The notes: a model not told the origin generated them from the sequence alone. A stretch of DNA of 64,000 nt from Rhizobium hidalgonense (GCF_002914525.1 NZ_LODW01000051.1:1-64000); one strand, 5' to 3'. Positions 53,027 to 63,571 are shown, numbered from the stretch's first letter. Numbers and translations are program-made.

Positions 53027-54396
53027 GCACCCTCTCCTATCGCCGCATCGCCGTTCTCGACATCGGCAAGACCAATGCCAAGGTCGTCGTCCTCGACAGC
53101 GAAACCGGCACCGAGATCGCCGTGCTGAAACGGCCGAACATCACGATCAAAACTGGCCCCTATCCGCACTACGACATAGAGGCCCTGTGGTCCTTCGCAC
53201 TCGACGCGCTGAAGCGCCTTGCGCGAGAACCCGGCTTCGATGCCATTTCGATCACCACCCATGGCGCGGCGGCCGCGCTGCTCGACCGGGACGGTGCGCT
53301 CGCCATGCCCGTGATCGACTACGAGCATGAATATCCGCAGGCGATCCGCGATGCCTATACCGCCTTGCGCCCCTCCTTCGACGAAACCTTCTCGCCGCGC
53401 CTTGCGATGGGCCTCAATGTCGGCGCGCAACTGCATTACCAGAAGAGTGCTTTGCCGGCAGACTTCGCTGAGGTCGCCACCATCCTCACCTATGCGCAAT
53501 ATTGGGCGGCGCGGCTGACCGGCGTCTCCGCCAACGAACTGACTTCCCTCGGCTGCCACACCGACCTCTGGAATCCGAAAACATCAGACTATTCCTCCCT
53601 CGTCGACCGGCTCGGCATCCGCGATCTGATGGCGCCGATCCGCTCCGCCTTCGATGCGCTCGGCCCTGTCCTGCCCGAGATCGCCGACGAAATCGGCATT
53701 TCCGTCCCGGTCTATTGCGGCATCCACGATTCCAATGCCTCGCTGCTGCCGCACCTCGTCCATCGGGAAGCCCCCTTCGCCGTCGTCTCGACAGGCACAT
53801 GGGTCATCAGTTTCGGCGTCGGCGGCGATCTCGACCACCTCGATCCGAGCCGCGATGCACTCGCCAATGTCGACGCCTATGGCCGAGCCGTCCCCTCCTC
53901 GCGTTTCATGGGCGGGCGGGAATTCGAGATGCTTTCGGCCGAGATCGGCCCAGTGAACGACGACGCCGCCTGGGCGGCGATCGGTGCTGTGATCGGCAAG
54001 GGCATGATGCTGCTGCCCAATATCGCCCCCGCCTCCGGACCCTTCCCAGGAAAAATAGGCCGTTGGATCGGCGCGGAGGAAGTAAGCCGCGAGGCGCGTC
54101 ATGCCGCCGCCTGCCTCTATCTGGCGCTGATGACCGACGCCTGCCTCGGGCTGATCGGCGCCAAGGGCCCCGTCGTCGTCGAAGGACCTTTTGCCCTCAA
54201 CGAGACCTATCTGAAGCTGCTTGCGGCACTTGCCGGCCGCGAGGTTATGGCCCTTCCCGGCACAACCGGCACCAGCCAGGGCGCGGCGTTGCTCACCGGC
54301 ATCCGGCCGGTCTCAGGTGCCGAGAGGCATTTTGCACCGGCCGATATCCCAGGACTGATCGCCTATCGCGACCGCTGGTACGCCGCGATGGAATAG
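53023..54396 (+). CDS. rhaK: L-rhamnulokinase / rhamnose kinase of the FGGY family
   Basis: 457 residues of the FGGY carbohydrate kinase family (actin-like ATPase): [17 protein letters not shown] at the N terminus (phosphate 1), a sugar-binding [15 protein letters not shown] segment, [13 protein letters not shown] (about residue 235, catalytic Asp), [10 protein letters not shown] (phosphate 2) and [14 protein letters not shown] near the C terminus. It provides the phosphorylated intermediate for RhaD. In R. leguminosarum the kinase was also shown to be needed for transport activity, so RhaK may do more than catalysis here as well; that last point is established for the homologue, not seen in this sequence. 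Confidence 0.94.
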   Translation: MSTLSYRRIAVLDIGKTNAKVVVLDSETGTEIAVLKRPNITIKTGPYPHYDIEALWSFALDALKRLAREPGFDAISITTHGAAAALLDRDGALAMPVIDYEHEYPQAIRDAYTALRPSFDETFSPRLAMGLNVGAQLHYQKSALPADFAEVATILTYAQYWAARLTGVSANELTSLGCHTDLWNPKTSDYSSLVDRLGIRDLMAPIRSAFDALGPVLPEIADEIGISVPVYCGIHDSNASLLPHLVHREAPFAVVSTGTWVISFGVGGDLDHLDPSRDALANVDAYGRAVPSSRFMGGREFEMLSAEIGPVNDDAAWAAIGAVIGKGMMLLPNIAPASGPFPGKIGRWIGAEEVSREARHAAACLYLALMTDACLGLIGAKGPVVVEGPFALNETYLKLLAALAGREVMALPGTTGTSQGAALLTGIRPVSGAERHFAPADIPGLIAYRDRWYAAME

Positions 54397-54404
54397 GAGT
54401 CTTT

Positions 54405-54430
54405 CCAAGAACGGCCTTGTCCGTCCTTGG
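54405..54430 (+). terminator. Imperfect hairpin after rhaK
   Basis: CCAAG-A-ACGG (54405-54414) faces CCGT-C-CTTGG (54421-54430) with one internal mismatch and a 6-base loop, eight bases past the rhaK stop. There is no U-run, so termination is uncertain. Confidence 0.4.
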
Positions 54431-54475
54431 CTTGCGGTTAGTGTGTCACCTCGAAAATGAAGTCGAGGAGACACC

Positions 54476-55234
54476 ATGACAGAGACATTCGATCCGCGCG
54501 CCCTTGCAGCCAGGCTTCACAGTCTGCATCAAGACGCCAGGCAGGAGGCAACGAGCACGTTCGCGCTGCCGGCTGATCTGCATCAGGCCATGGAGGCGCA
54601 GAATTTCCTCGCCGCCGCCGAAGGCATTTCCAGCAATGCGTGGAAGGTGACGGTTTCGCCGCAGGGCCAGGCGGTCGCTGCGCCGCTGCATCCCTATGCC
54701 GAAGCCGTCTCCGGCGCTGATATTGCCTGGTATCCGGGGCTGAAATTCGAGACCGAGATTGCCGTGCGCCTCGGCAAGGATCTGCCGATCCGCGCAGGCA
54801 CTGCCTACAGCCGTGCCGAAGTGGTCGAGGCGATCTCCTCCGTCTATCTCGGCGCCGAGCTGCTGGTCAGCGCCATTAAGGAAAGCGGTGCCGTTTCCTT
54901 TCTGCTGTTCGTCGCCGACCGCCTCGGCAATAGCGGCTATGTGCTCGGCCCGCAGGTCGAAAAGAGCGCCGTCGACACCGCCGGCGGCACGCCGCTCAAG
55001 GTCACCCATGCCGGCTGCATTATCTATGACGGTCCGGCGCAGCATCCGAAGGGGGACGTTCTCACCTGGCTCATCGATTACGCCAATGACGGTCTGCGCC
55101 CCGAAACATCGCTGAAGGCAGGCGCGCTGATCACCACGGGCACGTTGAGCGGCGCAATCGAACTGACCGAGCCCGGTGCAATCGACATCCTCTTCGGCGA
55201 TGTCAGGCTGAGTTTTTCTGTGTCGAAGTCATAA
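54476..55234 (+). CDS. 2-keto-4-pentenoate hydratase / FAH-superfamily protein
   Basis: 252 residues similar to the hydratase (MhpD-like) branch of the fumarylacetoacetase superfamily: WKVTVSPQGQAVAAPLHP, the metal-site region FETEIAVRLGKDLP (about residues 93-106, Glu residues), YLGAELLVSA, and the C-terminal AGALITTGTLSGAIELTEPGA. Members hydrate 2-oxo-pent-4-enoates or decarboxylate oxalocrotonate. GAGGAG precedes the ATG. It follows rhaK by 79 bases on the same strand; the kinase pathway of rhamnose does not need it, so it is either an unrelated unit or links to a non-phosphorylated sugar-acid route. Confidence 0.83.
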   Translation: MTETFDPRALAARLHSLHQDARQEATSTFALPADLHQAMEAQNFLAAAEGISSNAWKVTVSPQGQAVAAPLHPYAEAVSGADIAWYPGLKFETEIAVRLGKDLPIRAGTAYSRAEVVEAISSVYLGAELLVSAIKESGAVSFLLFVADRLGNSGYVLGPQVEKSAVDTAGGTPLKVTHAGCIIYDGPAQHPKGDVLTWLIDYANDGLRPETSLKAGALITTGTLSGAIELTEPGAIDILFGDVRLSFSVSKS

Positions 55235-55402
55235 TTGACACCGGTTCTGGCTGCGGCCGCGGCCAACCCCAAGGCCGCCTTCACGCCCGGCAGAAATGTT
55301 AAGTTGACAATCTAGGTTTAGTTTTGCAGGAACCGGATCCGAGGAGGGCTTATAAACGTCCGGAGCCTTCCCGAACCTGCAGCGCCGAACCTGGAGCAGA
55401 CC

Positions 55403-56182
55403 ATGCCTTCGTCTTTCCTTGCCCTGTCTGATATCAGCTATGCCATCGGGCCAAGATCCATCCTGCATGGCATCGACCTGACGCTCGAGCAGGGCCGCAT
55501 CTATGGGCTGGTGGGGCCGAATGGTTCCGGCAAGAGCACGCTTTTGAAGATCATCGCCCGCCAGATCGCACCGAAATCCGGCGCCATCGCCTTCGGCGGC
55601 AAGCCGGCGGCTGATTGGGGCGCTCGGGAATTTGCCCGGCACGTCACCTATATGCCGCAATTCACCCCGGCGACCGACGGGATGACCGTGCGCGAACTCG
55701 TGGCGCTCGGCCGCTTTCCCTGGCACGGAACGCTCGGCCGCTTCACCGCGACGGATCGCGATATGGTCGAAGAGGCGATCGCCCGCACCGAGCTCGAGGA
55801 TTTTGCCGATCGTCTCGTCGCCAACATGTCCGGCGGCGAGCGTCAGCGCGCCTGGATCGCCATGATGCTCGCCCAGAATGCCCGCTGCCTGCTGCTCGAC
55901 GAACCGACATCGGCGCTCGACCTCGCTCATCAGGCAAGCGTTCTCTCGCTGGTGCAGGAGCTCAGCCACGAACGCGGGCTGACCGTCGTCATCGTACTGC
56001 ACGATATCAATCTTGCCGCCCGCTACTGCGACGCGATCGTCGCGCTCAGCCGCGGCCGGATCAAGGCCGAAGGCACGCCCGCCGAGATCATGCAAGCCGA
56101 CACGCTGCACTCCATTTTCGGTGTCGGCATGGGTGTCTTCCCGCATCCCGTTCGAAAAGAGCCGGTCAGCTATCTCCTCTAG
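55403..56182 (+). CDS. Siderophore/haem-type ABC transporter ATP-binding protein (FhuC-like), orphan
   Basis: 259 residues. Walker A GPNGSGKST (about residue 39), Q-loop TYMPQFTP, MTVRELVALGRFPWHG (the iron-siderophore ATPase fingerprint), signature MSGGERQRAWIAMMLAQ, Walker B CLLLDEPTSALDLAHQ and switch HDINLAARYCD place it with FhuC/FepC/BtuD importers. No permease or binding-protein gene lies nearby: the hydratase is upstream, and a repeat followed by an opposite-strand gene is downstream. It must work with subunits encoded elsewhere. TTGACA at 55304-55309 may be its -35. Confidence 0.88.
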   Translation: MPSSFLALSDISYAIGPRSILHGIDLTLEQGRIYGLVGPNGSGKSTLLKIIARQIAPKSGAIAFGGKPAADWGAREFARHVTYMPQFTPATDGMTVRELVALGRFPWHGTLGRFTATDRDMVEEAIARTELEDFADRLVANMSGGERQRAWIAMMLAQNARCLLLDEPTSALDLAHQASVLSLVQELSHERGLTVVIVLHDINLAARYCDAIVALSRGRIKAEGTPAEIMQADTLHSIFGVGMGVFPHPVRKEPVSYLL

Positions 56183-56287
56183 AGCATGTCGCGCAAAAGT
56201 GTGCAGCGGTTTTGCGATAACGACATGCGTAAAAACAAAGACCTAAAGCGCGAGGAGCGAATCTGAAAGATCGCGACGCGCTTTAGG
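56183..56287. repeat. Dispersed rhizobial palindromic repeat / bidirectional terminator
   Basis: The block GAGCATGTCGCGCAAAAGTG...GCGGTTTTGCG...GACATGCGT followed by CCTAAAGCGCG (56242-56252) and its exact complement CGCGCTTTAGG (56277-56287) has the wording of a short repeat I remember in many Rhizobium intergenic regions. It separates the convergent ATPase and mmsB-like genes, and the 11-base stem with its 24-base loop could stop transcription from both sides. Confidence 0.75.
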
Positions 56288-56294
56288 CCGTCGC

Positions 56295-57176
56295 CTACAC
56301 CTTCTCGCGAAACATCTCGATGATGGCGGAGAAATCCCGTCCGCCATTGCCCTGCTTTTCGAAGAGCGCAAAAAGCTGCGCAGCCTCGGCACCCATCGGC
56401 GTTGACGCACCGCTCGCCAGCGCTGCCTCCTGCGAGAGTCTCAGATCCTTCAGCATCAGCGCCGCGGCAAAACCCGGCTTGTAGCCGTTATTCGCCGGCG
56501 ACGTCGGCACCGGCCCAGGCACCGGGCAATAGGTATTGATCGCCCAGCACTGGCCTGATGAGGTCGAGGCGACGTCGAACAACGCCTGGTGCGAGAGGCC
56601 GAGCTTCTCAGCCAGCACGAAGGCTTCGCAGACGCCGACCATCGAGATGCCGAGGATCATGTTGTTGCAGATCTTCGCCGCCTGGCCGGCGCCCGCCTCG
56701 CCGCAATGGACGATCTTCTTGCCCATGGCCTCCAGGATCGGCTTGGCCCTGGCGAAGGCCTCGTCCGAGCCGCCGGCCATGAAGGTCAGCGTGCCGGCGC
56801 TCGCCCCGCCGGTGCCGCCGGAGACGGGCGCGTCGAGCGAGAGGCAGCTTGCGGCCTTCGCCATCTCATGCGCCTTGCGGCTGCTCTCGACATCGATCGT
56901 CGAGCAATCGATAACCAGCGTGTCCTGTGCCGCGGTCTGCAGAATATCGGTCCAGGCCGTCAGCACATGCCTGCCCTGCGGCAGCATCGTGATGATGACC
57001 TCCGCGTCCTTGACCGCCTGACTGGCATGGCTTGCCGCTCTGACGCCGCTCGCCTCGGCCGCCTTCAGCACCGAGGCCGCGAGATCGAAGCCGAGGACCT
57101 CGTGACCCGATTTGACGAGATTGGCCGCCATCGGCCCGCCCATGTTGCCGAGGCCGATGAATGCGATCCTTGCCAT
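56295..57176 (-). CDS. mmsB: 3-hydroxyisobutyrate dehydrogenase-like beta-hydroxyacid dehydrogenase
   Basis: 293 residues. NAD-binding FIGLGNMGGPMAANLVKSGHE at the N terminus, substrate-binding DAPVSGGTGGASAGTLTFM (about residues 116-134) and catalytic Lys in GAGQAAKICNNM (about 170) are all present, and the length is that of MmsB. It oxidises 3-hydroxyisobutyrate or a related beta-hydroxyacid to the semialdehyde. It is the last gene of the minus-strand operon after a GMC oxidoreductase and a Liv-type importer; AGGAG lies six bases before the ATG. The true substrate may differ from valine-derived hydroxyisobutyrate, because no other valine-pathway gene is present. Confidence 0.88.
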   Translation of the reverse strand: MARIAFIGLGNMGGPMAANLVKSGHEVLGFDLAASVLKAAEASGVRAASHASQAVKDAEVIITMLPQGRHVLTAWTDILQTAAQDTLVIDCSTIDVESSRKAHEMAKAASCLSLDAPVSGGTGGASAGTLTFMAGGSDEAFARAKPILEAMGKKIVHCGEAGAGQAAKICNNMILGISMVGVCEAFVLAEKLGLSHQALFDVASTSSGQCWAINTYCPVPGPVPTSPANNGYKPGFAAALMLKDLRLSQEAALASGASTPMGAEAAQLFALFEKQGNGGRDFSAIIEMFREKV

Positions 57177-57185
57177 GGTCTTCTC

Positions 57186-58781
57186 CTACCTGTTGTCTTC
57201 GAGGATCATCGCCGCTGCCTTTTCGGCGATCATGATCGTGGGCGAATTGGTGTTGCCCGAGGTGATCGACGGCATCACCGAGGCGTCGGCGATCCTAAGC
57301 TTGCCAAGCGCCCGGAGTTTCAGCCGGGGATCGACGACGCTGTCCCTGTCGGCGCCCATGCGGCAGGTTCCCACCGGATGGAAGATCGTCGTGCCTATCT
57401 CGCCCGCCGCCCGCTCCAGATCGGCCTCGGTCTGATAACTCGGCCCGGGCTTAAATTCCTCCGGCCGAAACCTCGCGAACGAAGGCTGCGCGACGATCTT
57501 GCGCGTCAAGCGTATTGAACGCACCGCTATGTCACGATCGCGCTGCGTCGAGAGGTATTTCGGACTGATCGTCGGCTGGGCGGCAAAATCCGGGCTCGAC
57601 AGGTGCACTGAACCTCGGCTTTCCGGCCTCAGATTGCAGACACTCGCGGTGATCGCCGGGAAGGGATGGACAGGATCGCCGAATTTTTCCAGCGAGACCG
57701 GCTGCACGTGATATTGCAGGTCGGGCGTTTCCCGGTCCGGGCCGGAGCGGGTGAAGATGCCGAGTTGGCTCGGCGCCATCGCCATCGGCCCGGAGCGTCG
57801 GACGAGATATTCGAGCCCGATCGCCGCCTTGCCGATCAGTTTCGTCGCCTTCTCGTTCAGCGTCGGAACGCCCGTCACCTTATAGGCCAGCCGCAGTTGC
57901 AGATGGTCCTGCAGGTTCTCGCCGACACCCTTCACCTCCGCGACGACTTCGACGCCCGCTTGGCTGAGAACCTCGCCCCGGCCGATGCCCGACAGCTCCA
58001 AAATATGCGGCGAGCCGATCGAACCGGCCGAAAGGATGGTTTCCCTGGTCGCATAAGCGCGTTTCGCCACGCCATCGTGCTGGAATTCTACGCCGGCAAC
58101 GGCGCCCTCCTCCACCAGCAGCCGCCGGACCTGCGCCTTGATGAGCACGGTCAGGTTGGAGCGCTTCCGTGCCGGGCGCAGGAAGGCCTTGGAGGTGTTC
58201 CAGCGAATGCCGGAGCGTTGGTTGACGTCGAAATAGCCGGAGCCCTCGTTGCTGCCGCGGTTGAAATCCCCGGTCTCCGGAATGCCGGCTTCCCTCGCCG
58301 CTTGCTGGAAGGCATCGAGCACGGCCCAGCGCACGCGCGCCTTCTCGATCCGCCACTCGCCGCCCGCCCCATGCAGGTCGTCGGCGCCGCGATAAAAATC
58401 CTCGGACTTGCGGAAGAAGGGCAGAATGTCGTCCCAGCCCCAGCCGGTGCAGCCCATCTGCCGCCAGAGGTCGTAATCGCGCGCCTGGCCGCGCATGTAG
58501 ATCATGCCGTTGATCGACGAACAGCCGCCGAGCACCTTGCCGCGGGGATAACTCAGCGCCCGGCCGTTCAATCCCGCTTCCGGCGCTGTGGTAAAGCACC
58601 AGTCGGTACGCGGATTGTTGATGCAATAGAGATAGCCCACAGGAATGTGGATCCAGTGGTAATTGTCGCTGCCGCCGGCTTCGAGCAGCAGCACCCGGCT
58701 CCTGCCATCGGCCGATAGCCGGTTGGCAAGCACGCAGCCGGCGCTGCCTGCCCCGATGATGATGTAGTCATAACGATCCAT
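57186..58781 (-). CDS. GMC-family FAD-dependent alcohol/choline dehydrogenase-like oxidoreductase
   Basis: 531 residues. FAD-binding [18 protein letters not shown] at the N terminus with Glu in LLLEAGG (about residue 35), GMC signature 1 region [18 protein letters not shown] (about 80-97), signature 2 [21 protein letters not shown] (about 250-270), and the catalytic His in [12 protein letters not shown] (about 470) with the second active-site residue in SGNTNSPT. Family members oxidise choline, alcohols or polyethylene glycols at the membrane or in the cytosol. Nine bases separate it from the mmsB-like gene, so the two likely act in sequence on an alcohol. No betB is nearby, so choline is only one option. 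Confidence 0.9.
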   Translation of the reverse strand: MDRYDYIIIGAGSAGCVLANRLSADGRSRVLLLEAGGSDNYHWIHIPVGYLYCINNPRTDWCFTTAPEAGLNGRALSYPRGKVLGGCSSINGMIYMRGQARDYDLWRQMGCTGWGWDDILPFFRKSEDFYRGADDLHGAGGEWRIEKARVRWAVLDAFQQAAREAGIPETGDFNRGSNEGSGYFDVNQRSGIRWNTSKAFLRPARKRSNLTVLIKAQVRRLLVEEGAVAGVEFQHDGVAKRAYATRETILSAGSIGSPHILELSGIGRGEVLSQAGVEVVAEVKGVGENLQDHLQLRLAYKVTGVPTLNEKATKLIGKAAIGLEYLVRRSGPMAMAPSQLGIFTRSGPDRETPDLQYHVQPVSLEKFGDPVHPFPAITASVCNLRPESRGSVHLSSPDFAAQPTISPKYLSTQRDRDIAVRSIRLTRKIVAQPSFARFRPEEFKPGPSYQTEADLERAAGEIGTTIFHPVGTCRMGADRDSVVDPRLKLRALGKLRIADASVMPSITSGNTNSPTIMIAEKAAAMILEDNR

Positions 58782-58856
58782 GTGCGCCCCGCACGAAGCT
58801 CCAGATGCCTGCCGCTTCCCTCCGCCCGCGCTGCGGAAAGAGGAGAGTTCCGCCGT

Positions 58857-59855
58857 TCAGCGGCGATAGACGAAGCCTAGCTTCCGCCCCAGCCGCGAAG
58901 CGTAGAATTCGCCGATGATGCCGCGGCGGAAAATCAGCACGCAGACCATGAAGACGATGCCGGTGATGATCGTCACCGGGAATTCCGAGGTGGCGAGGTA
59001 GTTTTCCAGCGCCACGACCAGGCCGGCGCCGAAGAGCGGGCCAATCAGCGTGCCGATGCCGCCGAGCAGCGTCATCAGGATCACCTCGCCCGACATCTGC
59101 CAGGCGACGTCGGTGAGAGTCGCGAACTGGAAGACGATCGATTTCACCCCGCCCGCAAGCCCGGCAAGCGCCGCCGACATGACGAAGGCGCCGAGCTTGT
59201 AGCGCGCCACGGAATAACCGAGCGAGATCGCCCTCTGCTCGTTTTCGCGGATCGATTTCAGGATCATGCCGAAGGGCGAATTGATGAAACGCCAGATGAT
59301 CAGCACGCCGATCAGGAAAACCGCCAGCACGAAATAATACATGTTGGTCGAGCTGTTCAGATCGATGAAACCGAAGAGATGGCCGCGCGGCACCGACTGG
59401 ATGCCGTCCTCGCCTTCGGTAAACTTAGCCTGCAGGCAGAAGAAGAAGAACATTTGAGACAGCGCCAGCGTGATCATCGCGAAATAGATGCCCTGGCGGC
59501 GGATCGCAAAGAAACCCATGACGAGGCCGAGAAAGGCGGCCCCCGCCACGCCGATCAGGATGCCGAGTTCCGGCGGCAGGCCCCATGCCTTCACCGTATA
59601 GGCGGTGAAATAGGCAGCCCCGCCGAAGAAGGTGGCATGGCCGAAGGAAAGCAGGCCGGTATAGCCGAGCAGCAGATTGAAGGCACAGGCAAAGAGCGCG
59701 AAGCAGAGCAGCTTCATCAGAAAGATCGGATAGAAGAAAAACGGCGCCAGCAGCAGAAGCAGCAATCCCACGAGCAGGAAGCCCGCCTGCACCGAAAGGG
59801 CGGTGCGACTTCTTTCCGTTCGGATGGTGTCGGTGATGTCGGTCATATCAGGCAT
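58857..59855 (-). CDS. livM: Branched-chain amino acid-type ABC transporter permease
   Basis: 332 residues, LivM-like, with about nine to ten membrane helices (LLLLLAPFFFYPIFLMKLLCFALFACAFNLLLGYTGLLSFG near residues 33-73; IRRQGIYFAMITLALSQMFFF; GLAGGVKSIVF; TLLGGIGTLIGPLFGAGLVVALE). It overlaps the livH gene by eight bases. Second membrane subunit of the importer. The start at 59855 has no clear ribosome site, so translation is probably coupled to livH; an ATG three codons later is possible. Confidence 0.9.
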   Translation of the reverse strand: MPDMTDITDTIRTERSRTALSVQAGFLLVGLLLLLLAPFFFYPIFLMKLLCFALFACAFNLLLGYTGLLSFGHATFFGGAAYFTAYTVKAWGLPPELGILIGVAGAAFLGLVMGFFAIRRQGIYFAMITLALSQMFFFFCLQAKFTEGEDGIQSVPRGHLFGFIDLNSSTNMYYFVLAVFLIGVLIIWRFINSPFGMILKSIRENEQRAISLGYSVARYKLGAFVMSAALAGLAGGVKSIVFQFATLTDVAWQMSGEVILMTLLGGIGTLIGPLFGAGLVVALENYLATSEFPVTIITGIVFMVCVLIFRRGIIGEFYASRLGRKLGFVYRR

Positions 59856-60735
59856 CCCGGCCGAAGAGGCCCGCGGGCCTGAGGAGAAGCACGATCGCCA
59901 TGATGACGAAGATGACGATGTTGGAAGCCTCGGGGTAGAAGACCTTGGTCAGGCCCTCGGCAATGCCGAGCACATAACCGGTGATGATCGCGCCCATGAT
60001 CGATCCCATGCCGCCGACAACGACCACGGCGAAGACGACGATGATCATGTTCGAGCCCATCAGCGGCGAGACCTGATAGATCGGCGCCGCCAGCACGCCG
60101 GCGAAAGCGGCAAGCCCGGCGCCGAGCGCGTAGGTGAGCGTCAGCAGCACCGGCACGTTGACGCCGAAGACTTGCACCAGCACGGCGTTTTCGGTGGCGG
60201 CCCTGAGATACGCCCCGAGCTTGGTCTTTTCGATCAGCAGCCAGGTGCCGAGGCAAACGACCAGCGAGACGACGACCACCCAGCCACGGTAGATCGGCAG
60301 GAACATGAAGCCGAGATTGGCGCCGCCGGCCAGCGCCGCCGGTGTCGCATAGGGCTGGCCGGAAGAGCCGTAGAGAAAACGGAAGGTGCCTTCGACCGCG
60401 AGCGCCATTCCGAAGGTGAAGAGCAGGCCGTAGAGCGGATCGAGATCATAGAGCCGGCGCAGGAACAACCGCTCGATGACGGCGCCGGCAAGGCCGACGA
60501 TGACGGGCGCCAGGATCAGTGACGGCCAGTAGCCGATGCCGGCATAGGTGAGTAGCAGATAGGCGACGAAGGCGCCGAGCATATATTGCGCGCCATGGGC
60601 GAAGTTGATCACCCTGAGCAGGCCGAAAATGATGGCAAGGCCGAGGCTGAGCAGCGCATAGAACGAGCCGTTGATCAGGCCGATCAGCAACTGGCCAAGC
60701 AGCGCCTGCAGGGGAATGCCGAAGATCATCGTCAT
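59848..60735 (-). CDS. livH: Branched-chain amino acid-type ABC transporter permease
   Basis: 295 residues, LivH-like: LIGLINGSFYALLSLGLAIIFGLLRVINFAHGAQYMLGAF (about residues 14-53) is the family fingerprint, and the end FVIMAIVLLLRPAGLFG is standard. ATG 60735 has GGAGTG before it; the frame continues upstream into the livF end without coding sense. The substrate of Liv-type permeases is set by the binding protein and ranges from branched-chain amino acids to amides and aromatic acids. Confidence 0.92.
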   Translation of the reverse strand: MTMIFGIPLQALLGQLLIGLINGSFYALLSLGLAIIFGLLRVINFAHGAQYMLGAFVAYLLLTYAGIGYWPSLILAPVIVGLAGAVIERLFLRRLYDLDPLYGLLFTFGMALAVEGTFRFLYGSSGQPYATPAALAGGANLGFMFLPIYRGWVVVVSLVVCLGTWLLIEKTKLGAYLRAATENAVLVQVFGVNVPVLLTLTYALGAGLAAFAGVLAAPIYQVSPLMGSNMIIVVFAVVVVGGMGSIMGAIITGYVLGIAEGLTKVFYPEASNIVIFVIMAIVLLLRPAGLFGRDA

Positions 60736-60739
60736 CTGG

Positions 60740-61440
<701 letters not shown>

Positions 61441-61441
<1 letters not shown>

Positions 61442-62223
61442 CAATGCTCCTCCGTGCCCATATAAGCCACGCGGACGCGCTCGTCCTGGCTGACGGTGGC
61501 GTAATCGCCTTCGGCGAGGATCTCGCCCCGCTGCAGCACGGTCACATGCTGGCAGATATTGGCGACGACGGAGAGATTGTGCTCGACCATCAGCACCGCC
61601 CGGTCGCGGGCGACATCGCGGATGATCGCCGAGACGACGCCGACATCCTCCAGCCCCATGCCGGCCATCGGCTCGTCGAGCAGCAGCACCTTCGGGTCCA
61701 GCGCCAGCGTCGTGGCGATCTCCAGCACCCGCTTGCGGCCGTAGGAAAGATCGGCGGCGACATGATCGCGCTCCTTGGAAAGCCCGACGCTCGCAAGCAG
61801 CTGCTCGGCGCGTTCATTCAGCCGGTCGAGCGCCGACAGCGGCCGCCAGAATTGCGTGGAAAGATTGTTCGGCCGCTGCAGCGCCACGCGCACATTGTCG
61901 AGAACGCTCAAATGCGGGAACACCGCCGAGATCTGGAAGGAGCGCACCAGCCCCATGCGCGCCACCCTGTCGGGCGGCGTTCCGGTGATATCGGTGCCCA
62001 TCAGCGTGATCGAGCCCGATGTCGGCTGCAGGAACTTCGTCAACAAGTTGAAGACCGTCGTCTTGCCGGCGCCGTTCGGGCCGATCAGCGCATGCACGCT
62101 GGCATCATGCACGTCGAGATCGACATTCTTGACGGCCGTGAAGCCGCCGAAATCGCGGCGCAGGCCGCGGGCGGATAATACCACCCGCGGCTTTGCCTGA
62201 GTTTCAATCGCGGAAACCGCCAT
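61441..62223 (-). CDS. livG: Liv-type ABC transporter ATP-binding protein
   Basis: 260 residues. LRRDFGGFTAVKNVDLDV, Walker A GPNGAGKTT, LVRSFQISAVFPHLSVLDNV, and Walker B VLLLDEPMAGMG are typical LivG. The signature motif is altered: LSYGRKRVLEIATTLA in place of LSGGQ...; this change is common in the LivG group and is not a sign of inactivity. ATG 62223 follows the livK gene by five bases; a longer frame would run back into livK. Confidence 0.92.
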
Positions 62224-62228
62224 CGTGC

Positions 62229-63434
62229 TTACTTCACCAGATCGCAGCCGCTCTTGGCGGGATCGATATAGGCTTCCTTGCCGGGAATGGTGGCGAGAAC
62301 GTTGAAGTAATCCCACGGCTCCTTGCTGTCGGCCGGCTTCTTGACCTGCAGCAGGTACATGTCGTGGATCATGCGGCCATTGGCGCCGACCGTGCCGCCG
62401 CGGCCGAAGACGTCATCGACCGGCATTTCATGCAGCACCTTGGCGACGGCTTCGGTCTCGTCGGTGCCGGCCTTCTGCACCGCCTTCAGATATTGCGTCA
62501 CCGCCGAATAGGTGCCGGTATGGATCATATTCGGCATCTTGTTGGTGCGGGCGAAAAACTTCTTGGCGAAGGCGCGGCTTTCGTCGTCGCGGTTCCAGTA
62601 GAAACCTTCCGTCAGTGTCAGCCCCTGCGCCGCCTCGAGGCCGAGACCATGGACTTCGGCGAGCGTGAAGAGCAGCGCCGCCAGATGCTGGCCGCCCTGG
62701 GTGATGCCGAATTCGGCCGCCTGTTTGATGGCGTTCGAGGTGTCGAGGCCGGCATTGGCAAGGCCGATCACCTTGGCGCCGGACGATTGCGCCTGCAGCA
62801 GGAAGGAGGAGAAATCCTGGCTCGACAAGGGATGGCGGACGGCGCCGACGACCGTGCCGCCGCTTGCCTTGACGTAGTCGGTGGTCTGCTGCTCCAGCGA
62901 ATAGCCGAAGGCATAATCGGCGGTCAGGAAGAACCAGCTGTCGCCACCCTGCTTGACGAGCGCGCCGCCGGTGCCGACCGCCAGCGCATGGGTATCGTAA
63001 GCCCAGTGGAAGCCGTAGGGCGAACAGGCCTTGCCGGTCAGATCGGTTGTCGCCGCACCGGTGACGATGTCGATCTTCTTCTTTTCCTTGGCGATCGCCT
63101 GCACCGCGAGCGCCACCGAGGAGGTCGTCAATTCCATGATCGCGTCGACCTGCTCGGTGTCATACCACTGGCGGGCGATGTTGGAGGCGATATCGGGCTT
63201 GTTCTGGTGGTCGGCATCGACGATCTCCACCGGAACACCCAGCACCTTGCCGCCGAAATCCTCGACTGCCATCTTGGCGGCCTCGACGGAAGATTTGCCG
63301 CCAAAATCGGCATAGACGCCCGACTGGTCGTTCAGGATACCGATCTTGACCTTGCCGTCAGCCGCGCTCTGCGCGAGCACCGCTGTGCTGCTCGCAAGCA
63401 GAAATGCTACCGATGCAACGAGATTCTTACGCAT
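62229..63434 (-). CDS. livK: Liv-type ABC transporter periplasmic binding protein
   Basis: 401 residues, signal peptide ending TAVLAQ at about residue 22, then a type I periplasmic binding fold: VKIGILNDQSGVYADFGGKSSVEAAKMAVEDFGGKVLG, and the Leu/Ile/Val family GAATTDLTGKACSPYGFHWAYDT. It has two Cys residues (about 136 and 398). It resembles the branch linked to short-chain amides, aromatic acids and other non-amino-acid ligands as much as LivK proper, so the gene name is a family label. First gene of the operon, with GGAGGAGAG before its ATG, divergent from a LysR regulator. Confidence 0.9.
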   Translation of the reverse strand: MRKNLVASVAFLLASSTAVLAQSAADGKVKIGILNDQSGVYADFGGKSSVEAAKMAVEDFGGKVLGVPVEIVDADHQNKPDIASNIARQWYDTEQVDAIMELTTSSVALAVQAIAKEKKKIDIVTGAATTDLTGKACSPYGFHWAYDTHALAVGTGGALVKQGGDSWFFLTADYAFGYSLEQQTTDYVKASGGTVVGAVRHPLSSQDFSSFLLQAQSSGAKVIGLANAGLDTSNAIKQAAEFGITQGGQHLAALLFTLAEVHGLGLEAAQGLTLTEGFYWNRDDESRAFAKKFFARTNKMPNMIHTGTYSAVTQYLKAVQKAGTDETEAVAKVLHEMPVDDVFGRGGTVGANGRMIHDMYLLQVKKPADSKEPWDYFNVLATIPGKEAYIDPAKSGCDLVK

Positions 63435-63571
63435 ATTCTCTCCTCCCAGAGATGAGCCAAATTGCGGATCTGTTCAGATTTGGCCAGCCGCACTCCTCAG
63501 AACGGCGGACCCTCGCCTTACGATCACGGAAATTCCGCGTCGAAGCAACGGGTGGTTTACAACTAATTCCA

